64,000 nt of DNA from Verrucomicrobiaceae bacterium (lineage in GTDB: Bacteria; Verrucomicrobiota; Verrucomicrobiia; Verrucomicrobiales; Verrucomicrobiaceae), in assembly GCA_015075365.1 (NCBI GenBank), contig JABTUN010000003.1, positions 434,001 to 498,000 of the forward strand. The letters are read 5' to 3'. The position numbers were made by a program, and so were the translations under genes. The notes below the pieces were generated by a model, which saw nothing but the letters and a program-made list of their open reading frames with translations, made no database searches and was not told the DNA's origin. How positions within the stretch are numbered: position 1 is the first letter of the stretch; each line of letters begins with the position of its first letter. Positions 15,125 to 23,068 of the stretch are shown in pieces.

Positions 15125-17680
15125 TCACTTGCGGATGCCTATCTTCTCGACCGGGATCGCCTCAAAGCCGAGTTTGAAGGCCGGTGAGTCGGGCTGGAGG
15201 CGGAAGTCGTCGTTCTTCCAATCGACGAACTTGGGATCGGCGATGAGGCTGTGTTTGTCCCAGCCTTCGGCTTGCCAGGAGGTCCATTCGTCGAGGGGTT
15301 CGCATTCGGTGAGGCGGACGTGGTCGATGAAGATCTGGCCTTTGGGCTCGTGGCAGTCGATGCGGAGCCAGAAGTGCTTCATCCAGGGTTTCCAGGCGGC
15401 TTCGTTTTCGCGGAGCATGCGGCCGGTGGCTTCGAACTCGGTCCACTCGGGCGTGGCGGTGATGCTGGTGCTGCCGGCCTGCCAGTAGCCTTCGCCGTTT
15501 TTGAAGCTGGCGAAGGCGAGGCTGAGCTTCGCGGTGGGTTCGGTGGATCGGATGCGCAGACGCATGCGGTAGGCGGCACCGGGCTTGATGGTGATGTCGG
15601 GGCCGTGGAAGACGGTCTTGGGATTGCCGGGATCGGTGCCGAGGGCGCAGTCGGCCCGCAAAGCGCCATCGGCGACGACGAGTTGCACGTCTTTATTGGG
15701 GCGATGGTTGAAGCCCCAGCCTTTTGGTAGCTTGCCAGGTTCGGTGGTGTCGAAGGTCTCGGTGAGCAGCGGGGCTCCGGGCTTGTCGGGGCCGACTTTG
15801 TTCACGCCGGTGACGACGGGATGGCCGCCATTCCAGGCGAGGTTGTGATCAATCGTGTTCCACTTGGCCGTGGCGTGGCGGATGTCGCCATACTTCACGC
15901 CGGGGGTGTCGCTGAACAGGATGTTTCGCTGGAAGCTGTTGCCGCTCATCATGGTGCCGTCGTCGCGGATGGCGTCCTTCGGATGCAGGTCCATGCCGCG
16001 CATGCTGGCCCAGGCGAGCTGGCCGGCAACGGATTCGTAGCCTTTGATCATGGTGTCGATGTGGCTGGTGTAGAAGCGCTGCTCTTTCGTCCAGCCATGC
16101 AGATCGAACTGAAACTTCCCGCCGAGGGCGAAGATGTTATTCTCCACGATGCAATCGCGTGAGTTGTGCATGTGGATGGGCGTGTGGGCGACACGGAAGA
16201 CGATGTTGCCGATGATGTCGATGCCGCCGGAGTTGTCGTCGGGGTAGAGGCCGAAGGTGAACCACGGATGCTTCAGCCCGCCGGCCTCCTGGCCGCAGCC
16301 GATGACGTCGTGGATCAAGTTGTAGCGCCACTTGCTGCCGCGGCTGCTGATCCAATCGCGTCCGCCGGTGTAGATCGCGCCGCCGTCCTGCGTCTCCAGG
16401 CAGAGGTGGTGGAGGTGGTTGTATTCGACGAGGAGGTTGTTCCCGCTCATCTGCACGCCCATGCGCGGGCCGTCGTGGATGTGGCAATGCCGCACGGCAT
16501 TGTCCACGCCATACATGGCGACACCGCAGGCGTTCTTGTTGAAGACGCCCATGTGATGGATGTGGCAGTCCTCGACGACATGACCGGGCCCGGTGAGCGT
16601 TTTGCGATCGCCACCGCTGAGACTGACGCCGTTGCTGCCGGTGAAGCTGATCTCGCAGCGTGAGACACGCACGTTTTTGCCATCGCTGACGCCGACGCCG
16701 CTACCGTGGAAGGCTCCGACCTTCGTGATGACGCACTTTTCGACGAGGCAGTCCTCGGCACGCTCGAAGACGATGGCGCTGCCATGTGTGCCGGTGAGCG
16801 TGAGGCCGCGGAGGGTGATGTGCTTGGCACCTTTGATTTTGAAGAAGGCGTCGGCGAGGGGCAGGCGGATGTCCCGTAGATCGAAATTCCAATTTCGATC
16901 TGGTTGGGGCGCGAAATTGGAATTTCGCGCTACATCCGGCCAGAAATACAGCACGCCGCTGTGCTTGTCGTAGAACCACTCGCCGGGGGCGTCGAGCTCT
17001 TCGAGGGCGTTTTGGAAGTGGTAGCGGTTGTGCGGGTGGAGGTCGTAGGAGCAGTCTTTTTTCAGCGTGAGCAATCGCGTGGCGGGATCGAGCGAGGCGA
17101 CGGGCTCGATGAAGTTCCACCAGCCGTATTGCGCGAAGATGTCGATCTCCACGTCCTCGGGATGCGCCCAGGTGCGCACGTCCTCGGGCTTCACGAAGAG
17201 GGTGCGTTTCCAAAGATGGCCTTCAGGAGCACCCGCAGGCGGAAACGGCGCGACGAAGGCCCAGCCACCGTAGAGCGGGTCCTTCGCGTCGAAGTTCGGA
17301 TAGCGGGCGAGGATCTGCCGTTCGCCGTCGCAGAGCAGTTGTTTCGGCACGAAGCCCTTCGGCAGCAGCTTCGAGACATCCGCTTTGACGATCTCGCCGC
17401 GGTGTTTTTCCCAGCCGGTGACCTTGGGTCCGCCAATGAGGGTGCTGTTCGTGCCGGTGAAGGTGATTTGGGAATCGGTGGCTTCGAGCGTGAGCGGCGT
17501 GAGGAGCTCGGTGGTGCCTGCGGGGAAAAAGATCGTCGCGGAAGAGGTGTCACCGGCCTGACGGGCCTCGCGGAGTTTTTTCAGCGCAGCGTGCGGCGGG
17601 AGGTCGGCGCTGATGCGGAGGTCAATGGCGTGTCCGAGGGACGCGAGGAACAGGAAGGATGGAAGAATGCGGAGAATCAC
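15125..17680 (-). CDS. Secreted right-handed beta-helix protein with C-terminal CBM-like domain
   Basis: The product is 851 aa from a GTG at 17680, chosen because it overlaps the tsaB stop (GTGA) and opens a good signal peptide (MILRILPSFLFLASLGHA). The middle consists of parallel beta-helix turns (GLTLTGTHGSAIVFERAED, KNVRVSRCEISFTGSNGVS), as in polysaccharide lyases and glycosidases. The last 200 residues form a jelly-roll, CBM-like domain (GAAYRMRLRIRSTEPTAKLS). It probably binds or cuts a polysaccharide outside the cell. A palindromic repeat is inserted in frame near residues 250-267. Coupling of such a gene to tsaB is odd. Confidence 0.82.
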   Translation of the reverse strand: MILRILPSFLFLASLGHAIDLRISADLPPHAALKKLREARQAGDTSSATIFFPAGTTELLTPLTLEATDSQITFTGTNSTLIGGPKVTGWEKHRGEIVKADVSKLLPKGFVPKQLLCDGERQILARYPNFDAKDPLYGGWAFVAPFPPAGAPEGHLWKRTLFVKPEDVRTWAHPEDVEIDIFAQYGWWNFIEPVASLDPATRLLTLKKDCSYDLHPHNRYHFQNALEELDAPGEWFYDKHSGVLYFWPDVARNSNFAPQPDRNWNFDLRDIRLPLADAFFKIKGAKHITLRGLTLTGTHGSAIVFERAEDCLVEKCVITKVGAFHGSGVGVSDGKNVRVSRCEISFTGSNGVSLSGGDRKTLTGPGHVVEDCHIHHMGVFNKNACGVAMYGVDNAVRHCHIHDGPRMGVQMSGNNLLVEYNHLHHLCLETQDGGAIYTGGRDWISSRGSKWRYNLIHDVIGCGQEAGGLKHPWFTFGLYPDDNSGGIDIIGNIVFRVAHTPIHMHNSRDCIVENNIFALGGKFQFDLHGWTKEQRFYTSHIDTMIKGYESVAGQLAWASMRGMDLHPKDAIRDDGTMMSGNSFQRNILFSDTPGVKYGDIRHATAKWNTIDHNLAWNGGHPVVTGVNKVGPDKPGAPLLTETFDTTEPGKLPKGWGFNHRPNKDVQLVVADGALRADCALGTDPGNPKTVFHGPDITIKPGAAYRMRLRIRSTEPTAKLSLAFASFKNGEGYWQAGSTSITATPEWTEFEATGRMLRENEAAWKPWMKHFWLRIDCHEPKGQIFIDHVRLTECEPLDEWTSWQAEGWDKHSLIADPKFVDWKNDDFRLQPDSPAFKLGFEAIPVEKIGIRK
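16878..16931. repeat. Double palindrome inserted in frame in the beta-helix gene
   Basis: Two palindromes lie in a row: gatcgaaatt-cc-aatttcgatc (16879-16900) and gcgcgaaatt-gg-aatttcgcgc (16909-16930). Their 16-bp cores are exact reverse complements, so they can also pair with each other. They sit in the coding sequence, and the encoded stretch is ARNSNFAPQPDRNWNFDLR, which breaks an otherwise normal domain between YFWPDV and DIRLPL. This is the layout of a mobile palindromic element that has been kept in frame. Confidence 0.8.
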
Positions 17681-18324
17681 AGAGCGGGAGCTTTGCCGGG
17701 CTTGCGCGCGGTGGTGATGAAGGCTTCGGCGAGGTAATGCGGCGTCAAAGGCTGCGCGGCGAGTGAGGCGATCTCTTCCGCTGTGCGGCGCTGCACGAGG
17801 CGCGCGAGCTGCGCGGCGCTGGGACGGGCGAGGCGGACGTTTTCGAGGTCGAGCGGCGTTTTGGCGTCGAAACTGAGCCACGGGCCGCTTTCCGCGACTC
17901 GGGCGCGTGCGGTGTCGGCATCGACGGTTTCGATGTGAGGCAGCAAGCGGCCGTTTTCGACCTGCGCGAGGTAAAAGCTCTGACGACGGGCATCGCCGAT
18001 GACGCGATAACTCGCTGGCGCGTCGATGTGAGGCGCGGTGAGGCTGGACCAGCCCACGCACCACACGCCGCGCGAGAGCGCGATGCCCTGCGCGGCTGCG
18101 ATGGCGATGCGCACTCCAGTGTAGGAGCCGGGGCCGGTGCCGATGACGATACCGCGCAATCCATCGCCCGCGGCGGCCAGGGCGTCGCGCAAGGGCGCGA
18201 AGACCTGCGCATTGTGCGAGCGCTCCGACTGAAACGCGGCCTCAAACACAACCGCGTCGTCTTTCAGCACGGCGATGCTGCCGTGGGGCGTGGAGAGATC
18301 GAGAGCGAGAAAAGTCTGCTTCAT
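17677..18324 (-). CDS. tsaB: tRNA threonylcarbamoyladenosine biosynthesis protein TsaB
   Basis: The product is 215 aa, the normal size for TsaB (YeaZ). The N-terminal ASKHA signature (FLALDLSTPHGSIAV) and the motif IGTGPGSYTGVRI are diagnostic. TsaB is a scaffold partner of TsaD and TsaE in making t6A at position 37 of tRNAs that read ANN codons. Its ATG overlaps the tsaE stop (18321-18324), and its stop overlaps the GTG of the beta-helix gene. Confidence 0.95.
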   Translation of the reverse strand: MKQTFLALDLSTPHGSIAVLKDDAVVFEAAFQSERSHNAQVFAPLRDALAAAGDGLRGIVIGTGPGSYTGVRIAIAAAQGIALSRGVWCVGWSSLTAPHIDAPASYRVIGDARRQSFYLAQVENGRLLPHIETVDADTARARVAESGPWLSFDAKTPLDLENVRLARPSAAQLARLVQRRTAEEIASLAAQPLTPHYLAEAFITTARKPGKAPAL

Positions 18325-18746
18325 TTCGCGAGCGGCCCTTCCGTGACACGTCGCGAGCCATCCGGCAAGGCTTCAATGTGGAACCACCGTGTGTTTGGCG
18401 GTAGCAGTTCGGGAAACAGATCGGCCCACTCGACGACGATGACGCCAGGCTCGCTCAAGAACTCGTCCCAGCCGATGCCGAGGACCTCCGCGGCGCTGTC
18501 CATGCGGTAAAAGTCAAAGTGGAAGACCGGCAAACGGCCATCGCGGTATTCATGCACAAGGGTGAAGGTGGGACTGGTCACATCCGCCTCCGAATGCATG
18601 CCGGCGACGATGCCGCGCGTGATCTGCGTCTTTCCCGCACCGAGCGTGCCGCACAGTGCAATGACATCGCCCGCCGCCAGTGCCGGCGCGAGCTGCATGC
18701 CCCAGGCGTGGGCGTCATCAGGTGTGGCGAGCGTTTCGGCCTTCAT
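18321..18746 (-). CDS. tsaE: tRNA threonylcarbamoyladenosine biosynthesis ATPase TsaE
   Basis: The product is 141 aa with the P-loop GTLGAGKTQITRG, the conserved SPTF motif (VTSPTFTLVHEY), and the HFDFYRM and VVEWADLFPELLP segments of TsaE (YjeE). It drives the t6A enzyme cycle together with TsaB and TsaD. It is translationally coupled to tsaB. A 7-nt repeat tract with no Shine-Dalgarno site lies directly in front of its ATG. Confidence 0.95.
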   Translation of the reverse strand: MKAETLATPDDAHAWGMQLAPALAAGDVIALCGTLGAGKTQITRGIVAGMHSEADVTSPTFTLVHEYRDGRLPVFHFDFYRMDSAAEVLGIGWDEFLSEPGVIVVEWADLFPELLPPNTRWFHIEALPDGSRRVTEGPLAK

Positions 18747-18777
18747 TCGTCATTCCTCATTCGGCGTTCGTCATTTT
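18747..18777 (-). repeat. 7-nt repeat leader of tsaE
   Basis: On the coding strand the units are AAATGAC, GAACGCC, GAATGAG, GAATGAC and GA, then ATG. The tract touches the start codon. It shows that host genes, not only the prophage genes, have such leaders. Confidence 0.7.
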
Positions 18778-18789
18778 TCTTCGCCTGAT

Positions 18790-19692
18790 TCATTCACCAC
18801 TCAGCGCGAAATGATCCCATCCCGTGCTCTCAAAGTCCGGAGGGCGGCCTTCACCGGGCGGGACGAGTTTGCCGATGACGGTGAGCGGCAGGTTGGGGAA
18901 GGCTTCGTGCCATTTGGCTTTCAAGGAGCGCAGCGTGCGCGGATTGACGGCGAGGAGGAGCTCGTAGTCTTCGCCGTCGCCCCAGGCCTGGTCGAAGGTG
19001 CAGCCGGGATTGCAGGGCAGGGAGGCCACATTGACCTGAAAGTGCGTGCCGCTGGCCAAGGCGAGGCGCGGCAGGTCTTTGGCAAGGCCGTCGCTGATGT
19101 CCATCATGGCGTGCGGGTGCGCGTGCTCGGCGAGCCAGCGGCCTTCCTCAAGTCGCGGGATGAATTTGAGGTGCTTCCCTTTGATGGAGCCGCCGAGGCG
19201 GCCGGTGACGAGCAGGACATCGCCTGCCTTGCCCTCGCTGCGCGAAAGCCAGTGCCTGGAGGGCACGGTGCCGGTCATGGAGATGCTGAGCATGAGCACC
19301 AGGCCGCGCGAGGTCTCGCCACCGACGAGATTGATGCCGTAGTCCTTCGCGATGGCCTTCATGCCACGATAGACGTCAGTCAAAAAGTCCACCTCCATGC
19401 TCGGTGGGGCGACCAAGGTGATCATCGCATGCCGCGGCGTGCCACCCATGGCTGCGAAGTCGCTGACGACCCGCGCGATGGCCTTGCGTCCGATGAGCTT
19501 CGGCGGTGTGTCGAGCGTGAAATGCACATCCTGCACCAGCGCGTCCGTCTTGAGCAGCGTGTGCTCGTTTTTCGTGCTGCGGACCACGGCGCAGTCATCG
19601 CCCGCACCGGCGATCACGTCGCGATCGAGCTTCACCCCCCGCATGAGGCGGCGGATGAGCTTGTCTTCTCCGATGTCGGCCAGCGTTGGCAT
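18790..19692 (-). CDS. thiL: Thiamine-monophosphate kinase
   Basis: The product is 300 aa, close to the usual ThiL length. It has the N-terminal GEDKLIRRL-like start, GAGDDCAVV and KTDALVQDVHF (ATP/Mg binding), VSDFAAMGG and NLVGGETSRG, then ISDGLAKDLPRLA in the second half. It phosphorylates thiamine phosphate to thiamine diphosphate in the cytoplasm. It precedes tsaE on the same strand with a 43-bp gap. No TPP riboswitch is visible upstream. Confidence 0.93.
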   Translation of the reverse strand: MPTLADIGEDKLIRRLMRGVKLDRDVIAGAGDDCAVVRSTKNEHTLLKTDALVQDVHFTLDTPPKLIGRKAIARVVSDFAAMGGTPRHAMITLVAPPSMEVDFLTDVYRGMKAIAKDYGINLVGGETSRGLVLMLSISMTGTVPSRHWLSRSEGKAGDVLLVTGRLGGSIKGKHLKFIPRLEEGRWLAEHAHPHAMMDISDGLAKDLPRLALASGTHFQVNVASLPCNPGCTFDQAWGDGEDYELLLAVNPRTLRSLKAKWHEAFPNLPLTVIGKLVPPGEGRPPDFESTGWDHFALSGE

Positions 19693-19796
19693 GGTTGGAA
19701 CAGAACTGGTAGAATGATGACGGGTGAAATGATGTTAAAGAAGTTTCAATTCAGGTCATCATTCCACCCGACATCGCTTTATCAGAACCGAAGGGA

Positions 19797-20111
19797 TCAC
19801 TTCTTCACGACCACGTTCTGCCCGTCGAAATGCAGCAGGCGGTTCTTGAGCCCGCGCATGGCCTGCTTGGAGATGAAAACCTCCACATCGCCAATCTGGT
19901 GGCGGTGCTCGGTCGGGGCGTTCATGCCGCTGATCCACAGGAGCTGCCACCATTCCTGCCCGGCGAGGTCGCCCTGGCTGCAGCGGACGTAGTCGAGGTG
20001 GAGAACCTCCCCCGGGTGGCCGTAGTGCTCGATGTTGTGCTTCGACTCCAGATAGTCGGCGAAGGCCTGCGAGTAGATCAGGCCGCTGCGGAGCTTATGG
20101 AGGACGAGTGC
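19797..20111 (-). CDS. Conserved hypothetical small protein
   Basis: The product is about 104 aa from a GTG at 20111 (VALVLHKLRSG). The frame is open to 20156, but that part runs through a terminator arm and a 7-nt repeat tract, so the later start is preferred. The protein has a Tyr/His-rich middle (YLESKHNIEHYGHPGEVLHLDYVRC) and a basic C-terminus. I do not recognise a family. It follows the SOD gene on the same strand. Confidence 0.5.
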   Translation of the reverse strand, partial: ALVLHKLRSGLIYSQAFADYLESKHNIEHYGHPGEVLHLDYVRCSQGDLAGQEWWQLLWISGMNAPTEHRHQIGDVEVFISKQAMRGLKNRLLHFDGQNVVVKK

Positions 20112-20119
20112 CACGAGGG

Positions 20120-20140
20120 GAATGACGAAGCCGGAATGAG
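20120..20140 (-). repeat. 7-nt repeat leader upstream of the 104-aa gene
   Basis: The plus strand reads as units GAATGAC, GAAGCCG and GAATGAG. On the coding strand of the gene this gives CTCATTC, CGGCTTC and GTCATTC, 9 bp before the GTG. Confidence 0.6.
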
Positions 20141-20154
20141 GAGAGCCTAACGAC

Positions 20155-20187
20155 AAAGCGCGGGACGGGCTGGCCGTTCCGCGCTTT
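20155..20187. terminator. Strong hairpin downstream of the SOD gene
   Basis: 14-bp arms (aaagcgcgggacgg / ccgttccgcgcttt, one G-T pair) enclose a 5-nt loop. It lies 25 bp after the SOD stop and is flanked by short A and T runs, so it may act in either direction. Confidence 0.7.
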
Positions 20188-20211
20188 GGACAGTGAGGGA
20201 CAAAGAGCAGA

Positions 20212-20826
20212 TCAGCCGAGGGCCTTGGCGTAGTTCGCGGCGACGGCGGACCAGTTCACGGTGTTCCACCAGGCGGCGATGTAGTCGGGGCGCTTGTTCT
20301 GATACTTGAGATAGTAGGCGTGCTCCCAGACATCGCAGCCGAGGATGGGCGTGCCGGAACCGTCCATGAGCGGGTTGTCCTGGTTCGGCGTGGAGGTGAT
20401 GGCGAGCTTGCCGTCTTTCACGACAAGCCAGGCCCAGCCGGAGCCGAAACGGGTGACACCAGCCTTGGCGAAGGCCTCCTTGAAGGCATCGAAGCTGCCG
20501 AAGGTGGTCGTGATGGCATCGCCGAGGGCTCCCGTGGGCGCGCCGCCAGCGTTGGGGCCCATGATGTTCCAGAAGAGCGTGTGGTTGAAGTGGCCGCCGC
20601 CATTGTTGCGCACCGCGCCCTGGATGTCGGCGGGCACCTTGGAGATGTTCTTGCACAGGTCCTCGATGGACAGCGCCTCAAGATCGGCCTTGCCGGCGAT
20701 GGCATTGTTCAGATTGGTCACATACGCGTTGTGATGGCGTCCGTGGTGGATCTCCATCGTCTGCTGGTCGATGTGGGGCTCGAGGGCGTTGGAAGGATAC
20801 GGCAGGGGGGCGAGGGTGTGGGCCAT
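20212..20826 (-). CDS. sod: Superoxide dismutase, Fe/Mn family
   Basis: The product is 204 aa, the normal length. Metal ligands are visible at His27 (MEIHHGRHH), His82 (HFNHTLFW), Asp165 and His169 (GCDVWEHAYYL). The STPNQDNPLMDG stretch is nearer to Mn-type than Fe-type enzymes, but metal use cannot be settled from sequence. It converts superoxide to peroxide and oxygen in the cytoplasm, and there is no signal peptide. It has its own terminator. Confidence 0.95.
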   Translation of the reverse strand: MAHTLAPLPYPSNALEPHIDQQTMEIHHGRHHNAYVTNLNNAIAGKADLEALSIEDLCKNISKVPADIQGAVRNNGGGHFNHTLFWNIMGPNAGGAPTGALGDAITTTFGSFDAFKEAFAKAGVTRFGSGWAWLVVKDGKLAITSTPNQDNPLMDGSGTPILGCDVWEHAYYLKYQNKRPDYIAAWWNTVNWSAVAANYAKALG

Positions 20827-20883
20827 GGTGTGTTGGGGTTAGGTGCCGGGTAGGTAACGCGGAGAAGAGGGCGGGCAAGGGGG

Positions 20884-20904
20884 GAAATGACGAAATCCGA
20901 ATGT
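20884..20904 (+). repeat. Short 7-nt repeat tract upstream of a lipoprotein gene
   Basis: The units are AAATGAC, GAAATCC and GAATGTC, about 50 bp before the ATG at 20956. The GAA-led units match those in front of tsaE. Confidence 0.5.
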
Positions 20905-20955
20905 CCCACGCCCCGCGAAATAGGAGGCGGCAGGAGCGCGTTCGATGCATCCGCC

Positions 20956-21429
20956 ATGAAATGCTCCCCGATGCTCCGGTTCGCCTGTCTCGCGCTCGTG
21001 TTGACGCTGCTGCCGTCGTGCGGGCTGTCCTTTCGCTCCGCATGGAAAGCCGCGCCGTCGGGCAGCGGGGTGGCGGGCCGGTGGGAGGGCACCTGGCTTA
21101 GCGCGGCCAGCGGGCACACGGGGAAGCTGAGGGCGGTCATTTCAGCGCCGGTTCCCGTTTTGGCCGCGTCAAAGAAGCAACCGCAGGCTGTTTCCCACCA
21201 ATTCTTTTACCACTGCACCTGGCGCGGCATCTTGAGCGCGGCCTTCAAGACGACACATCAGGTCGTGAGGCAGGAAAACGGCACGTTCACCTTCAAGGGC
21301 GATCATGTGATGCCGAAATGGGTGGGAGGCACCTACCACTATGAAGGCACGATCCAGGGCGATGAGTTCAAAGCCTGCTACGAGAGCGGGCTGGACCGCG
21401 GCACCTTCACGATGAAGCGCGTGAGGTGA
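20956..21429 (+). CDS. Putative lipoprotein of unknown function
   Basis: The product is 157 aa from the ATG at 20956, which gives a signal with lipobox (LTLLPSC). The mature part starts with VAGRWEGTWLSAASGHTGKL and ends with YEGTIQGDEFKACY. This pattern resembles small beta-barrel domains that begin with a 'G.W.G.W' strand, but I cannot name a family. It is divergent from the SOD gene. Confidence 0.6.
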   Translation: MKCSPMLRFACLALVLTLLPSCGLSFRSAWKAAPSGSGVAGRWEGTWLSAASGHTGKLRAVISAPVPVLAASKKQPQAVSHQFFYHCTWRGILSAAFKTTHQVVRQENGTFTFKGDHVMPKWVGGTYHYEGTIQGDEFKACYESGLDRGTFTMKRVR

Positions 21430-21590
21430 TCGTGGGCGCGGTGGCCAGACTTCATGGATGGGGATAAAATGACCTCAGGGGCGTTCTGAAGGGCGAACTG
21501 GCAATTCGGAGGCGTGTTTTCCGGCGGATGAGGCTTCAGGGCGGCAGGCGCGCGCCTTGACGCCCGCGCAGCACGCCGCATCATCGCCGC

Positions 21591-23018
21591 ATGAGCCTCA
21601 CCGCGCGATTTCTTGTGGGATTCGCCCTGGTGGCGAGCGTGGGGCTGTTTGTGCTCTTCACGCAGCTCATCCGCCGTGTGGAACGGCAGTACATGGAGGC
21701 CATCGAGGAGCCGATGGTGGATGTGGCGAACATTTTGGCGGAAATCCTGGCCACGCAGGCGAAGAAGGGCGTCTTGGAGCCGGAGGCGGTCGCCACGGCC
21801 ATCCGCTTTGCGCAGGGGCGGGAACTGAACGCGCAGATCTACAACCGCACAAAGACCCGGGTGGACATGGAGGTGTATGTGACAGACGCGCAGGGCATCG
21901 TGCTGTTTGACTCCGCCGGGCGCCTGGAGCCGGGCACCAAGGCGAACCTGCGGGATGTGAACCTCACGCTGATGGGGCAGTACGGGGCGCGCAGCAGCCG
22001 CGCGACCCCCTACGACCCGCTGTCCATCGTCATGTATGTGGGCGCGCCGGTGCGAGTGGAGGGGAGGACGATCGGCATGGTCAGCGTGGCGAAGCCGCAG
22101 CGCGGCGTGCTGGCCTTTGTGTGGGAGACGGAGCGCTGGCTGAAGATTTCCATCATCACGACGGTGGTGCTGATGCTGGCGGGCATCTTTGTGGCGGCGC
22201 GCTGGGCCACGCGGCCGCTGGAGGTGCTGGCACAGCACGCGCTGGCTGTGAGCCGCGGGGAGCGCTCCACACCGCCACACATGCCGGGGCACCAGATGAA
22301 GACGCTGGCCACGGCGCTGGAGGACATGCGCGACGCGCTGGAGGGCCGCCAGTACGTCGAGAGCTATGTGCAGAGCCTCACTCACGAGCTGAAGAGCCCC
22401 GTGGCGGCGATCCTCGGCGCGAGCGAGATCCTGGAGAGCGGGGACGTGCCGGCGGACAAGCGTGCGCGCTTTCTCGGCAACATCCGCGCGGAGGCGGGCC
22501 GCCTGCGCGATCTGCTGGAGCGCCTGCTGCACCTGGCCGCGCTGGAAAAGCAGAAGGCGCTGGTGAAACGGGAGAGTGTGAACCTGCGGGAGGTCATCCT
22601 GCGCGCGTGGGATCACCTGGCGCTGCTGGCACAGGCGCGCCAGCTCCGTTTTGAGCATGAGATGGCAGACCCTCTGCTGACCGAGGGCGATCCGTGGCTG
22701 CTGGAGCTGGCGGTGAGCAATCTGCTGCAAAACGCGATCGACTTTTCACCGCGCGGCGGGCTGATCCACCTGCGCGCCTGCCGCCTGGACCAGCGCCACG
22801 TCATCGAGATCGAGGACGAAGGGCCGGGGATCCCGGACTACGCGCGGCAGCGTGTCTTTGAGCGCTTCTATTCACTGCCACGTCCCGACACGGGGAAAAA
22901 GAGCAGCGGCCTGGGCCTGTGTTTCGTGAAGGAGGCGGCCACGCTGCATGGCGGCAGCATCGAACTGCTGCCCGGCGAGGAGGGGAAGGGGACAAAAGCC
23001 GTGCTGATCCTGCCGTGA
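21591..23018 (+). CDS. creC: Sensor histidine kinase, CreC-like
   Basis: The product is 475 aa, almost the same length as CreC. It has a membrane helix (FLVGFALVASVGLFVLF) and a periplasmic sensor with VYVTDAQGIVLFDSAG and LTLMGQYGARSS, which match CreC closely. After a second helix and a HAMP-like segment come the H-box (LTHELKSPVAAI, His265), the N-box (NLLQNAIDFSP) and the G boxes (DEGPGIP, SSGLGLCFVKE). CreC answers to carbon source and phosphorylates CreB. No response regulator gene lies on either side here, which is unusual. Confidence 0.88.
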   Translation: MSLTARFLVGFALVASVGLFVLFTQLIRRVERQYMEAIEEPMVDVANILAEILATQAKKGVLEPEAVATAIRFAQGRELNAQIYNRTKTRVDMEVYVTDAQGIVLFDSAGRLEPGTKANLRDVNLTLMGQYGARSSRATPYDPLSIVMYVGAPVRVEGRTIGMVSVAKPQRGVLAFVWETERWLKISIITTVVLMLAGIFVAARWATRPLEVLAQHALAVSRGERSTPPHMPGHQMKTLATALEDMRDALEGRQYVESYVQSLTHELKSPVAAILGASEILESGDVPADKRARFLGNIRAEAGRLRDLLERLLHLAALEKQKALVKRESVNLREVILRAWDHLALLAQARQLRFEHEMADPLLTEGDPWLLELAVSNLLQNAIDFSPRGGLIHLRACRLDQRHVIEIEDEGPGIPDYARQRVFERFYSLPRPDTGKKSSGLGLCFVKEAATLHGGSIELLPGEEGKGTKAVLILP

Positions 23019-23068
23019 CAAACAGGCGGTGGCATGAGAAGTGTGGCGCGCCGTCACGTTGATCTCCC

